Of a stretch of DNA of 64,000 nt, positions 26,471 to 35,902 are shown piece by piece. Location of the stretch: the NCBI RefSeq assembly GCF_011742925.1, contig NZ_WAEL01000011.1:1-64000 (forward strand), given 5' to 3'. The DNA is from Fibrivirga algicola. Its GTDB lineage: Bacteria > Bacteroidota > Bacteroidia > Cytophagales > Spirosomataceae. The notes beneath the pieces were generated by a model. The model was not told the DNA's origin, ran no database searches, and was given only the letters and a program-made list of their open reading frames with translations. The position numbers were made by a program, and so were the translations under genes. Numbering within the stretch: the stretch's first letter is position 1; the number at the start of each line of letters is the position of its first letter.

Positions 26471-27469
26471 ATGAAAAAGCTTGTCACCCTGAAAGAGTTA
26501 TCGAAGGAGTTGGGCGTTTCGGTCTCCACGGTATCAAAGGCCCTGAACAATGACTCGACCATTGGCCATTACACCCGTGAACGGGTTGAACGCCTGGCCC
26601 GCGACCGCCACTATGTTCCAAACGAGGTAGCCCGTAATTTTCAGCAGCAACGCAGCCTGACCATCGGCTTGATTGTTCCGAATGTGCTGGATCAGTTCTT
26701 TGTGCAGGCCATCAATGGGGTCGATGAGGTAGCCAGCGCCAGGCAATACACCGTGCTGATGAGCCAAACGCTCGATGATGAACGCCGGGCCAATGCCATT
26801 CTCGACCAGATGCGCCTCGACGGTGTCGATGGGCTGATTTCAACGATCACGCCTACCACGACAGATCTCACCCCCTACCGACGACTGGAAAAAGCCGGCA
26901 TTCCGGTGGTGTTCATGTCGCGCAGCCCCAACGACCCAGCATGTGCTCAGGTTACCCTCTTGAACGACGATGCAGCCTGTAACGCGACGACTTTTTTAAT
27001 GGAGCGCGGCCATCAACGGCTGGCGTATCTGAACGGGCCGCCGTGTGTTGCCGCCAGCCAGCAGAGGCGCATCGGTTTTGAACGCGCATTGATCGAACAG
27101 CACCGAGCTAACGACGGATTGGTTTATCAGCCGGCAGGGCTCACTCCCACTGACACTGAGCAGGCCATTGAAGCGCTGATGGCTCTTCCGGAGCATCCAA
27201 CGGGCATTCTGACGTTTAAGACGTATATGGCCTTGGATGCTATTGCCTACCTGAAACGCATTTACCCGGAACGCCTCAATACCGTGGAGTTTGTGGGTTT
27301 CAGTAACCTCCCGTTGCTGAAACACCTGGCGCACAAACCGGTTGCCTCCGTTGAAGAAAACCCCGGCTTGATGGGCGCAGAGTCCATGCGGTTACTAATG
27401 CAGCTGATGAGCGATACGCCGGTCACTTCGACCCATATCGAGATTCCGGGTACGTTGATCGTGCATTGA
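26471..27469 (+). CDS. LacI-family transcriptional regulator (A)
   Basis: A 332-residue repressor/activator. The N-terminal helix-turn-helix is VTLKELSKELGVSVSTVSKALNNDSTIGHYTRERVERLARDRHYVPNEVARNFQQQRS, with the hinge near residue 55. A periplasmic-binding-protein-like sensor domain follows (TIGLIVPNVLDQFFVQAINGVDEVA). It lies 22 bases after the susD terminator and faces a second, clearly related LacI gene tail to tail. It probably controls the susCD genes or the uronate genes in response to a sugar; the inducer is unknown. Two GGGTACGTTG words lie at its 3' end, 23 bases apart. Confidence 0.94.
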   Translation: MKKLVTLKELSKELGVSVSTVSKALNNDSTIGHYTRERVERLARDRHYVPNEVARNFQQQRSLTIGLIVPNVLDQFFVQAINGVDEVASARQYTVLMSQTLDDERRANAILDQMRLDGVDGLISTITPTTTDLTPYRRLEKAGIPVVFMSRSPNDPACAQVTLLNDDAACNATTFLMERGHQRLAYLNGPPCVAASQQRRIGFERALIEQHRANDGLVYQPAGLTPTDTEQAIEALMALPEHPTGILTFKTYMALDAIAYLKRIYPERLNTVEFVGFSNLPLLKHLAHKPVASVEENPGLMGAESMRLLMQLMSDTPVTSTHIEIPGTLIVH

Positions 27470-27482
27470 TGGGTACGTTGCG

Positions 27483-28484
27483 CTAATAGACCGTTAGCTG
27501 ACAGGGAATTTTAAGCTGTTGATCAGGAATAGGCTCAGACTGAGTCATGCGCTGGTACAACAATCGGAAGGCCTCTGTTCCCAGCACAAACGGATCGGCA
27601 TCAATGGCGGCTAACGGGCGATAACCAATATGCTGTAACAAGGGCAAATTACCGAAGCCAACAAAGTCCAGTTGCTGCTGACGGTCCGGGTATTCACGTT
27701 GAAGGAATGAAATTGCCTCCAGCGTAACGTAATTTTTGTACGCCAGCACGGCAGTTGGCGGATCGGCCAGTTGCATTAGTTCATGCATGGCCTTGTTGAG
27801 TTGACCAGACGTAGTATCGGCCCACTGAGTCAGACAGGGGTCGAACGGAAGTTGATGATCGAGAAGAGCCTGCCGGTATCCTTCATAACGTACCTGACTC
27901 ATGGTCGACGAAGCTGGTCCCCGCAGGTGGGCAATGCGCCGGTGACCCTTGCCAACCAGGTACGTTACAGCCTGTCGGCACCCGTCAAATGAATCGGCAA
28001 CAACACTGTGAGTAACGGCGACATGAGGCGAACGGACAAAGAATACAACAGGAATACCGATAGCTTCCAACCGGTCGACAAAATCGATACGGTCGGTTTT
28101 GGTGGTGATGGAGATAAGCAGCCCATCAACCCGGTTACGAACCATGGTGTCGATCAGGGCACGTTCTCGATCGGGATCTTCATGGGTTTGGGTAAATACA
28201 ACGGCATACTGGTGACTGGCAGCGGTATCTTCAATTCCCTGGAGTGCCAACCCATAAAACTGATCGAACAAATCAGGAATAATGACGCCGATCCTGAAAT
28301 TACGGCTTTGTTTCAACCGGATGGCCGCCTGATTTGGGACATAGTTCCAGTCCTCAGCCAGTTGCTTGATCCGTGCGGTAGTAGCAGGCCCAATACCAGG
28401 GTCATCACGAAGGGCTTTGGAAATAGCCGACACAGACAGGCCCAGTTCTTTTGCCAGGTCTTTGAGGGTAACGCCTCGTCTCAT
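27483..28484 (-). CDS. LacI-family transcriptional regulator (B), divergent from uxuA
   Basis: A 333-residue paralogue of the preceding regulator, starting at the ATG at 28484 (MRRGVTLKDLAKELGLSVSAISKALRDDPGIGPATTARIKQLAEDWNYVPNQAAIRLKQSR). The frame runs 39 codons further upstream, without support. The sensor domain parallels regulator A (GVIIPDLFDQFYGLALQGIEDTAASHQYAVVF), showing an old duplication. It is transcribed away from uxuA-uxaC-exuT over a 352-base gap, the usual position of a local hexuronate regulator. Confidence 0.94.
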   Translation of the reverse strand: MRRGVTLKDLAKELGLSVSAISKALRDDPGIGPATTARIKQLAEDWNYVPNQAAIRLKQSRNFRIGVIIPDLFDQFYGLALQGIEDTAASHQYAVVFTQTHEDPDRERALIDTMVRNRVDGLLISITTKTDRIDFVDRLEAIGIPVVFFVRSPHVAVTHSVVADSFDGCRQAVTYLVGKGHRRIAHLRGPASSTMSQVRYEGYRQALLDHQLPFDPCLTQWADTTSGQLNKAMHELMQLADPPTAVLAYKNYVTLEAISFLQREYPDRQQQLDFVGFGNLPLLQHIGYRPLAAIDADPFVLGTEAFRLLYQRMTQSEPIPDQQLKIPCQLTVY

Positions 28485-28836
28485 ACACGGCCGTTTGGTT
28501 CTAAAAAGAAAGTCTACCCGCAGCAGCAACCAACTGATGGCGGTGAGCGGGCCGCAATTTAACCCGTGAACAACACAACTAGCTATACGTCCTGACTGCA
28601 AAAGCAGGTACGTAGTCGGTAAACAGTTCGTTGCTTACCAGCCTCTGATCCTGTAGAAAGGGAGCATAAACACACCAACCTCCAGGGCCAGCGAGTAGTA
28701 GTGAACCGTGAATTAGCTGGAATGAATAACGAAATTAGGCAATTCACCTCAACAGATTGAGTATGATTCCCCCCTATTTCCCATTGTATAACGAGTCAAT
28801 TCTTTGCTCAAACTAGTCATTATAAATACAACCTGA
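28485..28836. promoter_or_regulatory. Divergent regulatory gap between LacI (B) and uxuA
   Basis: These 352 bases should hold both promoters and LacI operators. A possible operator-like inverted repeat is GGTAA...TTACC at about 28618-28639; the long 12-base centre makes it doubtful. A GGTACGT word lies at 28607-28613. An AT-rich stretch before uxuA (28800-28836) likely contains its promoter, but no TAnnTTTG is seen. Confidence 0.4.
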
Positions 28837-30021
28837 ATGAATTTACGTCAATCATGGCGTTGGTTTGGCCCCAACGACCCGGTATCGTTAGCAGATGTAC
28901 GCCAAACGGGCGCTAGTGGCATTGTTACAGCCCTTCACCAGATTCCCCACGGGGCTGTATGGCCGGTAGAGGCTATCCGGGCCCGGCAGGCCGAAATAGC
29001 AGCCACACCCCAGGGCGAAACCCCGCTGCACTGGGCCGTTGTAGAGAGCCTGACCGTATCAGAAAGCATCAAAACCCGCACAGGTACCTATAAGCAGCAT
29101 ATCGATGACTACAAACAAAGCCTGCGTAACCTGTCCGAGTGTGGGCTCAAGGTAGTTACCTATAATTTTATGCCGGTCAATGACTGGACCCGGACCAACC
29201 TGAACTACCCTATGACCGACGGGTCTAAAGCCCTATATTTCAATTGGTTCGATCTGGCGGTGTTTGATATCCACCTGTTGAAACGTCCTAACGCAGCCGA
29301 TGATTACGCGCCCGGCGTAGTGGCAGAGGCCGAACGGCGATTCGGCCTGTATACCGCGCAGGAATGCGAACAGTTGGCCGACATTATCATGTTTGGTATT
29401 CCAGGTGAAGCCAAGCAGACCATTGATGGAATGCGCGCCCGACTGGCAACCTACGCCGACATTGACGCTGATGCACTGCGGGCGAACCTAACCGATTTCC
29501 TGGCCGACGTGGCCCCGCTAGCCGACGAACTGGGCATTAAACTGGCGATTCACCCCGACGACCCGCCATTCCCGATTTTGGGGTTACCCCGCATCATGTC
29601 GCGGGCCGAAGATTACGACTACATGCTGACCAAAGTCCCCAACAAGAGCAACGGCGTTTGTTTCTGCACGGGTTCGCTGGGCGCTAATCCGGCCAATGAT
29701 CTGCCTGCGCTGGTACGCCGTATTGGCGAGAAAATTCACTTCGTACACCTGCGCAATGTGCGTAAAGACGAGCACGGTAATTTCTACGAAGCCGACCACC
29801 TCGACGGCGACGTGGATATGTACGCCGTGATGCGCGAAGTACTGGCCATTCAGCAGCGCGTTGCGGAGCCGATCCCGTTCCGACCCGACCACGGTCATCA
29901 GATGCTCGACGACCTGCATAAAACCACCAACCCCGGCTACTCGTGTATTGGCCGCCTCCGCGGATTGGCGGAGTTAAGAGGACTCGAATTGGGTATCACC
30001 CGCGCCGAAGGGTGGCACTAA
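28837..30021 (+). CDS. uxuA: Mannonate dehydratase
   Basis: A 394-residue enzyme that removes water from D-mannonate to give 2-keto-3-deoxygluconate, in glucuronate breakdown. The sequence follows the UxuA family from end to end: the start MNLRQSWRWFGPNDPVSLADVRQTGASGIVTALHQIPHG, YNFMPVNDWTRTNL, LAIHPDDPPFPILGLPRIMS, VCFCTGSLGANPANDLP, FVHLRNV and RPDHGHQM. His and Asp/Cys residues in these blocks bind the metal in this TIM barrel. It is the first gene of the uxuA-uxaC-exuT operon. Confidence 0.97.
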   Translation: MNLRQSWRWFGPNDPVSLADVRQTGASGIVTALHQIPHGAVWPVEAIRARQAEIAATPQGETPLHWAVVESLTVSESIKTRTGTYKQHIDDYKQSLRNLSECGLKVVTYNFMPVNDWTRTNLNYPMTDGSKALYFNWFDLAVFDIHLLKRPNAADDYAPGVVAEAERRFGLYTAQECEQLADIIMFGIPGEAKQTIDGMRARLATYADIDADALRANLTDFLADVAPLADELGIKLAIHPDDPPFPILGLPRIMSRAEDYDYMLTKVPNKSNGVCFCTGSLGANPANDLPALVRRIGEKIHFVHLRNVRKDEHGNFYEADHLDGDVDMYAVMREVLAIQQRVAEPIPFRPDHGHQMLDDLHKTTNPGYSCIGRLRGLAELRGLELGITRAEGWH

Positions 30022-30076
30022 TCCATTGACCACCTTCGACATTTCAACTAACTGACCTTATTTCTCCAGTAATAGC

Positions 30077-31504
30077 ATGACGCTTACCCCTACGACCATC
30101 GACCCGTTCATATCGGACAATTTTGTGCTGGAAAGTGAACCCGCCCGTGCGCTTTATTTCGATTACGTACGCGACCTACCAATTGTTGATTACCATAATC
30201 ACTTGCCCCCCAATGAAATCGCGGACAATAAGCGGTACGCTAACCTGACCGAGATCTGGCTGAAAGGCGACCATTACAAATGGCGGGCCATGCGGGCGAA
30301 CGGCGTACCCGAAGAGTTGATCACCGGTAATCGCGACGACTGGGACAAATTTCTGGCCTGGGCCAAAACAGTGCCCTACACCATGCGCAACCCATTGCAG
30401 CACTGGACGCAGATGGAATTGAAGCACCCCTTCGGGATCGACGACCTATTGACCGGTCAGAATGCCAGGTACGTGTATGACGCCTGCAACGAGCAGCTAC
30501 ACACCCGACTGACAGCCCGCACGCTTATGGATGTCCATAACGTGCAGGTAGTTTGCACGACCGACGACCCGACTGATGACCTGCGGTACCACAGTCAGTA
30601 TGCAGCCGAAGGTCAGGCGCTGAAGATGTTTCCCACTTTCCGGCCCGATACGCTGCTGCCCGCCAACACCGAAGCATGGCGCCAGCAGGTAGCCAGGCTA
30701 ACGGACGTGTCGGGCATTGCCGTTACCGACCTCGACTCACTGCTGGCCGCCCTGACCAGCCGCATCGACGCTTTTCATGCTTTAGGCTGCCTGGCGTCAG
30801 ATCACGGACTGGAGCGTATGCCTCTCGTTTCTGAACGTACCTCCGCGCTGGAAACTGCCTGCAAACAACTACTCACGGGTCAGACGGCGCCCGATTCCGA
30901 CACGATCGATCTGTTGCAGGGGTACGTGTTGCTCGAACTATGTCGTGAGTACGCCAAACGCGGCTGGGTGCAGCAGTTTCACCTGGGTGCACTGCGTAAT
31001 GTGAGTACCCGCCTCTTCAACAGCCTGGGCGTAAACGTTGGTGGCGACTCGATGGGCGACTGGAGCCAGACGCAGCGGCTGGCCCAATTTCTGAACATGC
31101 TTGACCGTGATGGTCAACTAACGAAGACCGTACTGTATAACCTGAATCCAGCCGACAACGAAACGTTCGCCACCATGATCGGCAACTTCCAGGATGGGAC
31201 AACGCCCGGCAAAATTCAGTGGGGATCGGGCTGGTGGTTCCTCGACCAGAAAGACGGCATGGAAAAACAGCTGAACACGCTGTCGAACATGGGACTGATC
31301 AGCCGATTCATTGGCATGGTAACCGATTCTCGGAGCTTCCTGTCGTTCTCGCGCCACGATTACTTCCGTCGAATTCTCTGCAACCTCATCGGGCAAGACA
31401 TTCAGCGTGGCCTCCTGCCAAACGACCTCCCCTGGCTGGGCCAGATGGCCGCCAACATATCCTATCATAATACAGTAGATTATTTCGGCTGGACCATTCA
31501 GTAG
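30077..31504 (+). CDS. uxaC: Uronate (glucuronate/galacturonate) isomerase
   Basis: A 475-residue member of the amidohydrolase superfamily that isomerises D-glucuronate to D-fructuronate and D-galacturonate to D-tagaturonate. Family blocks are clear: LPIVDYHNHLPPNEIADNKRYANLTEIWLKGDHYKWRAMRANGV (metal-binding HNH), VVCTTDDPTDDL, QFHLGALRNVSTRLF, and the end LPWLGQMAANISYHNTVDYFGW. It lies 55 bases after uxuA and 17 before the transporter, so all three are one transcript. Confidence 0.97.
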   Translation: MTLTPTTIDPFISDNFVLESEPARALYFDYVRDLPIVDYHNHLPPNEIADNKRYANLTEIWLKGDHYKWRAMRANGVPEELITGNRDDWDKFLAWAKTVPYTMRNPLQHWTQMELKHPFGIDDLLTGQNARYVYDACNEQLHTRLTARTLMDVHNVQVVCTTDDPTDDLRYHSQYAAEGQALKMFPTFRPDTLLPANTEAWRQQVARLTDVSGIAVTDLDSLLAALTSRIDAFHALGCLASDHGLERMPLVSERTSALETACKQLLTGQTAPDSDTIDLLQGYVLLELCREYAKRGWVQQFHLGALRNVSTRLFNSLGVNVGGDSMGDWSQTQRLAQFLNMLDRDGQLTKTVLYNLNPADNETFATMIGNFQDGTTPGKIQWGSGWWFLDQKDGMEKQLNTLSNMGLISRFIGMVTDSRSFLSFSRHDYFRRILCNLIGQDIQRGLLPNDLPWLGQMAANISYHNTVDYFGWTIQ

Positions 31505-31521
31505 TCATTACTTACGCGCTC

Positions 31522-32877
31522 ATGCTAAACACCTCACCTACCCCCCCTGTGCTGGAAACAAACCAGGGCCAAACCAATTACCGATGGGTAATTGCTGCAT
31601 TGCTTTTCTTTGCCACCACCATCAATTACCTCGACCGGGTGGTCATTAGCCTGCTGAAGCCCACGCTTGAAAAAGACTTCAACTGGACAGAAACAGACTA
31701 CTCCAACCTGGTGGTTGTTTTTCAGGCCGCTTACGCCCTGGGGATGCTGGGAATCGGCAGCATTATTGACAAGGTGGGCACACGGATTGGCTACGCCCTG
31801 TCGATCACGGCCTGGAGTGTAGTAGGTATCGCTACTGCCTTTGCCAAAACAACGTTCGGCTTCGGCGTGGCTCGCGCGGGCCTTGGCCTGAGCGAAGCCG
31901 GTAATTTCCCGGCAGCGATCAAGACCGTAGCGGAGTGGTTTCCTAAAAAAGAACGGGCACTGGCAACAGGCATTTTCAATTCGGGTACCAACATAGGCGC
32001 GATTATCGCTCCCCTCACGGTTCCATTTATTACCGCCAATTACGGCTGGGAGTGGGCATTCATCCTTACCGGTTTAACGGGGTTCATCTGGCTGGTACTC
32101 TGGCTGACGATGTACAAAAAACCGGCCGATCATAAGAAAGTATCTGCGGGTGAACTGGCCTACATCAACAGCGATGTAGACGAACGGACCGAAGAAACAA
32201 CCGCTTCCGGTGCCCTGAAGGTGTCCTGGTTCAAGTTGCTAACCTACCGCCAGACCTGGGCTTTTTTCTGTGGCAAGCTCCTGACCGACCCGATCTGGTG
32301 GTTCTACCTGTTCTGGTTACCCGCCTTTTTGAAAGCCCAGTACGGCCTTCAGGGAACCGACCTGGCGGTACCGGTGGCTTCCGTATACACGATTGCCAGC
32401 GTCGGCAGTGTGTTTGGCGGCTGGTTACCCCTGAACCTCACCCGCAAAGGCATGTCTATTTTCCGGGCCAGAAAAACAGCCATGCTCATCTACGCCCTTT
32501 GCGCGTTGCCGGTAGTTTTTGCGCAGTGGCTCGGCAGCATGAATATCTGGCTCGCGGTGTTCATCATTGGCTTTGCCGCTTCAGCTCACCAAGCCTGGAG
32601 CGCCAACATTTTCACGACGGTATCTGATATGTTTCCCCGCCGGGCAGTGGCTTCAGTCACCGGCATTGGTGGTATGGCTGGCGCAGTTGGCGGTATTTTG
32701 ATTGCCCGTTTGGCTGGTCGTCTTTTCGATCACTACAAAGCCCTGGGCCATATTGAAACCGGCTACTACATTATGTTCATCATCTGTGGGTTTGCGTACC
32801 TGACAGCCTGGGGGGTGATGCACCTGCTTGTGCCTAAGTTCAAAACGATCAACCTCTCCGGACAAACGGCCGCCTAA
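31522..32877 (+). CDS. exuT: MFS hexuronate transporter (ExuT type)
   Basis: A 451-residue inner-membrane symporter of the anion:cation symporter branch of the major facilitator superfamily, with about 12 membrane helices. Recognisable parts are YRWVIAALLFFATTINYLDRVVISLL, ARAGLGLSEAGNFPAAIKTVAEWFPKKERALATGIFNSGTNIGAIIAP, and TDPIWWFYLFWLPAFLKAQYG. These are close to ExuT/GudP-type carriers of hexuronates or aldarates. The position after uxaC supports uptake of glucuronate or galacturonate. Confidence 0.92.
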   Translation: MLNTSPTPPVLETNQGQTNYRWVIAALLFFATTINYLDRVVISLLKPTLEKDFNWTETDYSNLVVVFQAAYALGMLGIGSIIDKVGTRIGYALSITAWSVVGIATAFAKTTFGFGVARAGLGLSEAGNFPAAIKTVAEWFPKKERALATGIFNSGTNIGAIIAPLTVPFITANYGWEWAFILTGLTGFIWLVLWLTMYKKPADHKKVSAGELAYINSDVDERTEETTASGALKVSWFKLLTYRQTWAFFCGKLLTDPIWWFYLFWLPAFLKAQYGLQGTDLAVPVASVYTIASVGSVFGGWLPLNLTRKGMSIFRARKTAMLIYALCALPVVFAQWLGSMNIWLAVFIIGFAASAHQAWSANIFTTVSDMFPRRAVASVTGIGGMAGAVGGILIARLAGRLFDHYKALGHIETGYYIMFIICGFAYLTAWGVMHLLVPKFKTINLSGQTAA

Positions 32878-32933
32878 CTGCCCCAACCGGACAGCCTGTC
32901 AACCGAATCAGTCACTAGTTTCCTAAACCGATC

Positions 32934-34343
32934 ATGACACCTAAATCTCTTTCCCGTCGGTCGTTTCTTGACCTATCGACCAAAGCAACGGCCGTTGCGG
33001 TTGGCTTCCCCACTATCGTACCGTCGTCGGTATTTGGCAAAAACGCTCCCAGCAACCGAATCAATATCGGTGCAATTGGTACGGGGCGCATTTCGCGCGG
33101 GCATGATATGCCGGGTGTCTGGCAGTACGACAATGCTAACATCATGGCCGTTTGTGACCTGGATCTCAACCGGGCCAATGATGCCAAAAAGTTGGTGAAC
33201 GACTTCTATAGCAAGAAGACCGGAAAAGACTACGATGGCGTTCGGGTGTACACTGACTACCGCGAGCTATTGCAGAATAAAGATATCGACGCCGTACTCG
33301 TCAGTACCCCCGACCACTGGCACGCACCGATTGTGGTTCACGCTGTTGGCGCAGGAAAGGATGTTTATATGCAGAAGCCCGCCTCGCTTACCATTGCCGA
33401 AGGACGTATGATGGCCGACGCTGTCAAACGGTCGGGACGGATCGTGCAGGTGGGTAGTCAGCAGCGGTCGTCGAAGCAGTTTAGGTACGCTGCCGAACTG
33501 GTGCGCAACGGTCGGATTGGCGACCTGAAAACGGTGTATGTTGGCCTGCCCGGCGACCCTGGTGGCGACGAAGAACCACAGATGCCCGTTCCGAAAAACC
33601 TGAATTACGACATGTGGCTCGGTACCACGCCCGAGGTGTACTATACCGAAAAGCGGGTGCACCCACAGGTTGGCTACGACCGACCAGGCTGGTTACGTTG
33701 CGAGCAGTTTGGGGCGGGTATGATTACCGGCTGGGGCGCACACCATATCGATTGCGCTCATTGGGCTATGGACACGGAGCATACTGGCCCTGTGGAGATT
33801 TGGGGGAAAGCCGATTTCCCAAAAAGCGGTTTATGGAATGTGCACGGCATTTTCCAAACCGAGGCCCTCTACAAAAACGGGGTGAAGATGGTGGTCAGCA
33901 ATGAGATTCCGAACGGCATCAAATTCGAAGGCACCAAAGGCTGGATCTTTGTTTCGCGGGGCGACGCCTCGGTCACGGCCAGCGACCCGATTGCCAAGCA
34001 AAATGCGGCTAAAGCCCTCGACGCCAGCGATCCGAAGATCATCACGTCCGTCATTGGACCGAATGAAATAAATCTGCCCGTCAGTAAAGAGCACCACGGC
34101 AACTGGCTGGAAAGCATCGTGAGCCGTAAGGAGCCTATTGCTCCGGTCGAAATCGGCCACCGCTCGTGCTCAGCCTGCCTGTTGCATCATGCTGCCATGA
34201 AACTGAATCGGAAGCTGTACTGGAATCCGGACAAGGAGCAGTTCATCAATGATCCGGAGGCGAACAAGCTTCTCTCGCGACCACAACGGAAAGAGTACGC
34301 CATTGTCGCGTCTAACGCAAAGAAGACGGCGAAGAAAGCCTAA
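32934..34343 (+). CDS. Exported Gfo/Idh/MocA-family oxidoreductase (1 of 3)
   Basis: A 469-residue protein with a twin-arginine-type leader (SRRSFLDLSTKATAVAVGFPTIVPSSVFG), so it is probably folded in the cytoplasm and exported. The Rossmann motif INIGAIGTGRISRGHDMPGV is near residue 43, and the VLVSTPDHWHAPIVVHAVGAGKDVYMQKPASLTIAEGR block contains the dehydrogenase QKP in place of EKP. The C-terminal domain has WGAHHIDCAHWAMDTEH and HHGNWLESIVSRKEPIAPVEIGHRS, typical of the long Bacteroidota/Planctomycete branch. The substrate is unknown; it may oxidise a periplasmic sugar derivative. It lies 56 bases after exuT and could be in the same operon. Confidence 0.88.
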   Translation: MTPKSLSRRSFLDLSTKATAVAVGFPTIVPSSVFGKNAPSNRINIGAIGTGRISRGHDMPGVWQYDNANIMAVCDLDLNRANDAKKLVNDFYSKKTGKDYDGVRVYTDYRELLQNKDIDAVLVSTPDHWHAPIVVHAVGAGKDVYMQKPASLTIAEGRMMADAVKRSGRIVQVGSQQRSSKQFRYAAELVRNGRIGDLKTVYVGLPGDPGGDEEPQMPVPKNLNYDMWLGTTPEVYYTEKRVHPQVGYDRPGWLRCEQFGAGMITGWGAHHIDCAHWAMDTEHTGPVEIWGKADFPKSGLWNVHGIFQTEALYKNGVKMVVSNEIPNGIKFEGTKGWIFVSRGDASVTASDPIAKQNAAKALDASDPKIITSVIGPNEINLPVSKEHHGNWLESIVSRKEPIAPVEIGHRSCSACLLHHAAMKLNRKLYWNPDKEQFINDPEANKLLSRPQRKEYAIVASNAKKTAKKA

Positions 34344-34385
34344 AACGCATGAACAGGCAACGTACCTCCGTACCGTACGTAGTAG

Positions 34386-34448
34386 CACCGACGCTCCAGC
34401 TTCGGTAGTCAGGGCTAATTATACACTGCCGAAGCTGGAGCTTCGGTG
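34386..34448. repeat. Nested palindromic repeat
   Basis: CACCGACGCTCCAGCTTCGG (from 34386) is inverted at 34426-34448 with one mismatch in 23, around a 17-base centre. The arm itself contains the palindrome CCGAAGCTGGAGCTTCGG. No T-run follows. It sits 10 bases before the next ATG, so it may affect translation or be a REP-like element. Confidence 0.7.
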
Positions 34449-34458
34449 TCACAGAACT

Positions 34459-35832
34459 ATGAAAATTGCTTTTCCCGTTTCGCTTGCAATCGGTGCTGCT
34501 TTGTTAGTTGCTTTTCGTGGGCCAACCGCTATCGGCCCAATTAAACTAATTACACTTGACCCCGGCCATTTCCACGCGGCACTGGTACAGAAGTCGATGT
34601 ATGATGGCGTTGACCCCAAGGTGCATGTGTATGCGCCAGACGGCCCCGACGTGCAGATGCACCTCGACCGGATACGTACCTACAATACCCGCGCCGACAA
34701 CCCAACAAACTGGCAGGAAGAGGTTTACCGTGGTGCTGATTTCATGGCAAAAATGATGGCCGAGCGAGCGGGCAACGTGGTCGTTATGGCGGGAAATAAC
34801 CGGCTGAAAACCGACTACATTCACCAGGCGGTTGGCGCAGGATTCAACGTACTGGCCGACAAACCAATGGTCATTAACGGATCGGAGTTTGGTAAGCTGC
34901 AGGAATCGTTTGCAACGGCCGCCAGGAAGAACGTACTGCTGTACGACATCATGACCGAACGGTACGAGATCACGACCATGCTGCAACGGGCGTTCTCGCG
35001 CCAGGCCGCTCTGTTTGGAACGCTCGAAAAAGGGACACCTGAGAACCCGGCCGTGACAAAAGAAAGTGTGCACCACTTCTATAAAAACGTATCGGGCAGC
35101 ATCCTCACCCGGCCAGCCTGGTTTATGGACGTAGCCCAGCAAGGCGAAGGCATAGTTGACGTGACGACCCACCTGGTTGATCTGGTGCAATGGGAATGCT
35201 TTCCCGGACAAACCCTCGATTACACAAAAGATGTGCGTCTGACATCGGCTCGCCGCTGGACAACGGATATGCGACTGAGCCAGTTTAAAGCCATTACCAA
35301 ACTACCCGCCTTTCCCGACTACCTGAAGAAAGACGTAGTTCAGGACAGTGTGCTGAAAGTATACAGCAACGGTGAAATCAATTACCAGTTGAAGGGTGTT
35401 CATGCCAAAGTATCAGTAGTCTGGGCCTATGCGGCTCCGGCAGGTGGTGGCGATACCCATTACTCAATCATGCGCGGCACTAAGGCCAACCTGATCATTC
35501 GGCAGGGCGCTGAGCAGCAGTATAAACCAACCCTGTACATCGAGCCCACGGCGGCGAATTCTTCACTGAGCACGTCGCTGAAAAATGTTCTACCAGCCAT
35601 TCAGCGCGAGTTCCCGGGAGTTGATATCAAACCCAACAGAGCAGGTTTTGTGGTAGTGGTGCCCGAAAAATACAACGAAGGCCATGAAGCTCACTTCGGC
35701 CGGGTGATGCAGAATTATCTGACGTACCTGAAAGCTGGCAAACTACCCGCCTGGGAAGTGCCCAATATGATTACCAAATACTATACAACAACTCAGGCAC
35801 TGGCGCTTGCCAAGAAAGCCCAGACCCGTTAA
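34459..35832 (+). CDS. Exported oxidoreductase with Oxidoreduct_C-type C-terminus (2 of 3)
   Basis: A 457-residue protein beginning at the ATG at 34459 (MKIAFPVSLAIGAALLVAFRG, a signal peptide or anchor). The preceding open frame runs back to 34249 only because it overlaps the previous gene. IKLITLDPGHFHAALVQKSMYDGVDPKVHVYAPDGPDVQMHLDRI and VVVMAGNNRLKTDYIHQAVGAGFNVLADKPMVI are the hallmarks of the Gfo/Idh/MocA relatives with a specialised C-terminal domain (Oxidoreduct_C). GEGIVDVTTHLVDLVQWECF follows. Probably a periplasmic dehydrogenase-like protein of unknown substrate that works with its neighbours. Confidence 0.85.
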   Translation: MKIAFPVSLAIGAALLVAFRGPTAIGPIKLITLDPGHFHAALVQKSMYDGVDPKVHVYAPDGPDVQMHLDRIRTYNTRADNPTNWQEEVYRGADFMAKMMAERAGNVVVMAGNNRLKTDYIHQAVGAGFNVLADKPMVINGSEFGKLQESFATAARKNVLLYDIMTERYEITTMLQRAFSRQAALFGTLEKGTPENPAVTKESVHHFYKNVSGSILTRPAWFMDVAQQGEGIVDVTTHLVDLVQWECFPGQTLDYTKDVRLTSARRWTTDMRLSQFKAITKLPAFPDYLKKDVVQDSVLKVYSNGEINYQLKGVHAKVSVVWAYAAPAGGGDTHYSIMRGTKANLIIRQGAEQQYKPTLYIEPTAANSSLSTSLKNVLPAIQREFPGVDIKPNRAGFVVVVPEKYNEGHEAHFGRVMQNYLTYLKAGKLPAWEVPNMITKYYTTTQALALAKKAQTR

Positions 35833-35902
35833 TTTTTACGCCATCGGCCCATTGTCTGGCTGAGCAAAACCTGATTTATCCTACTCCTTGACTATTATTT
35901 TT

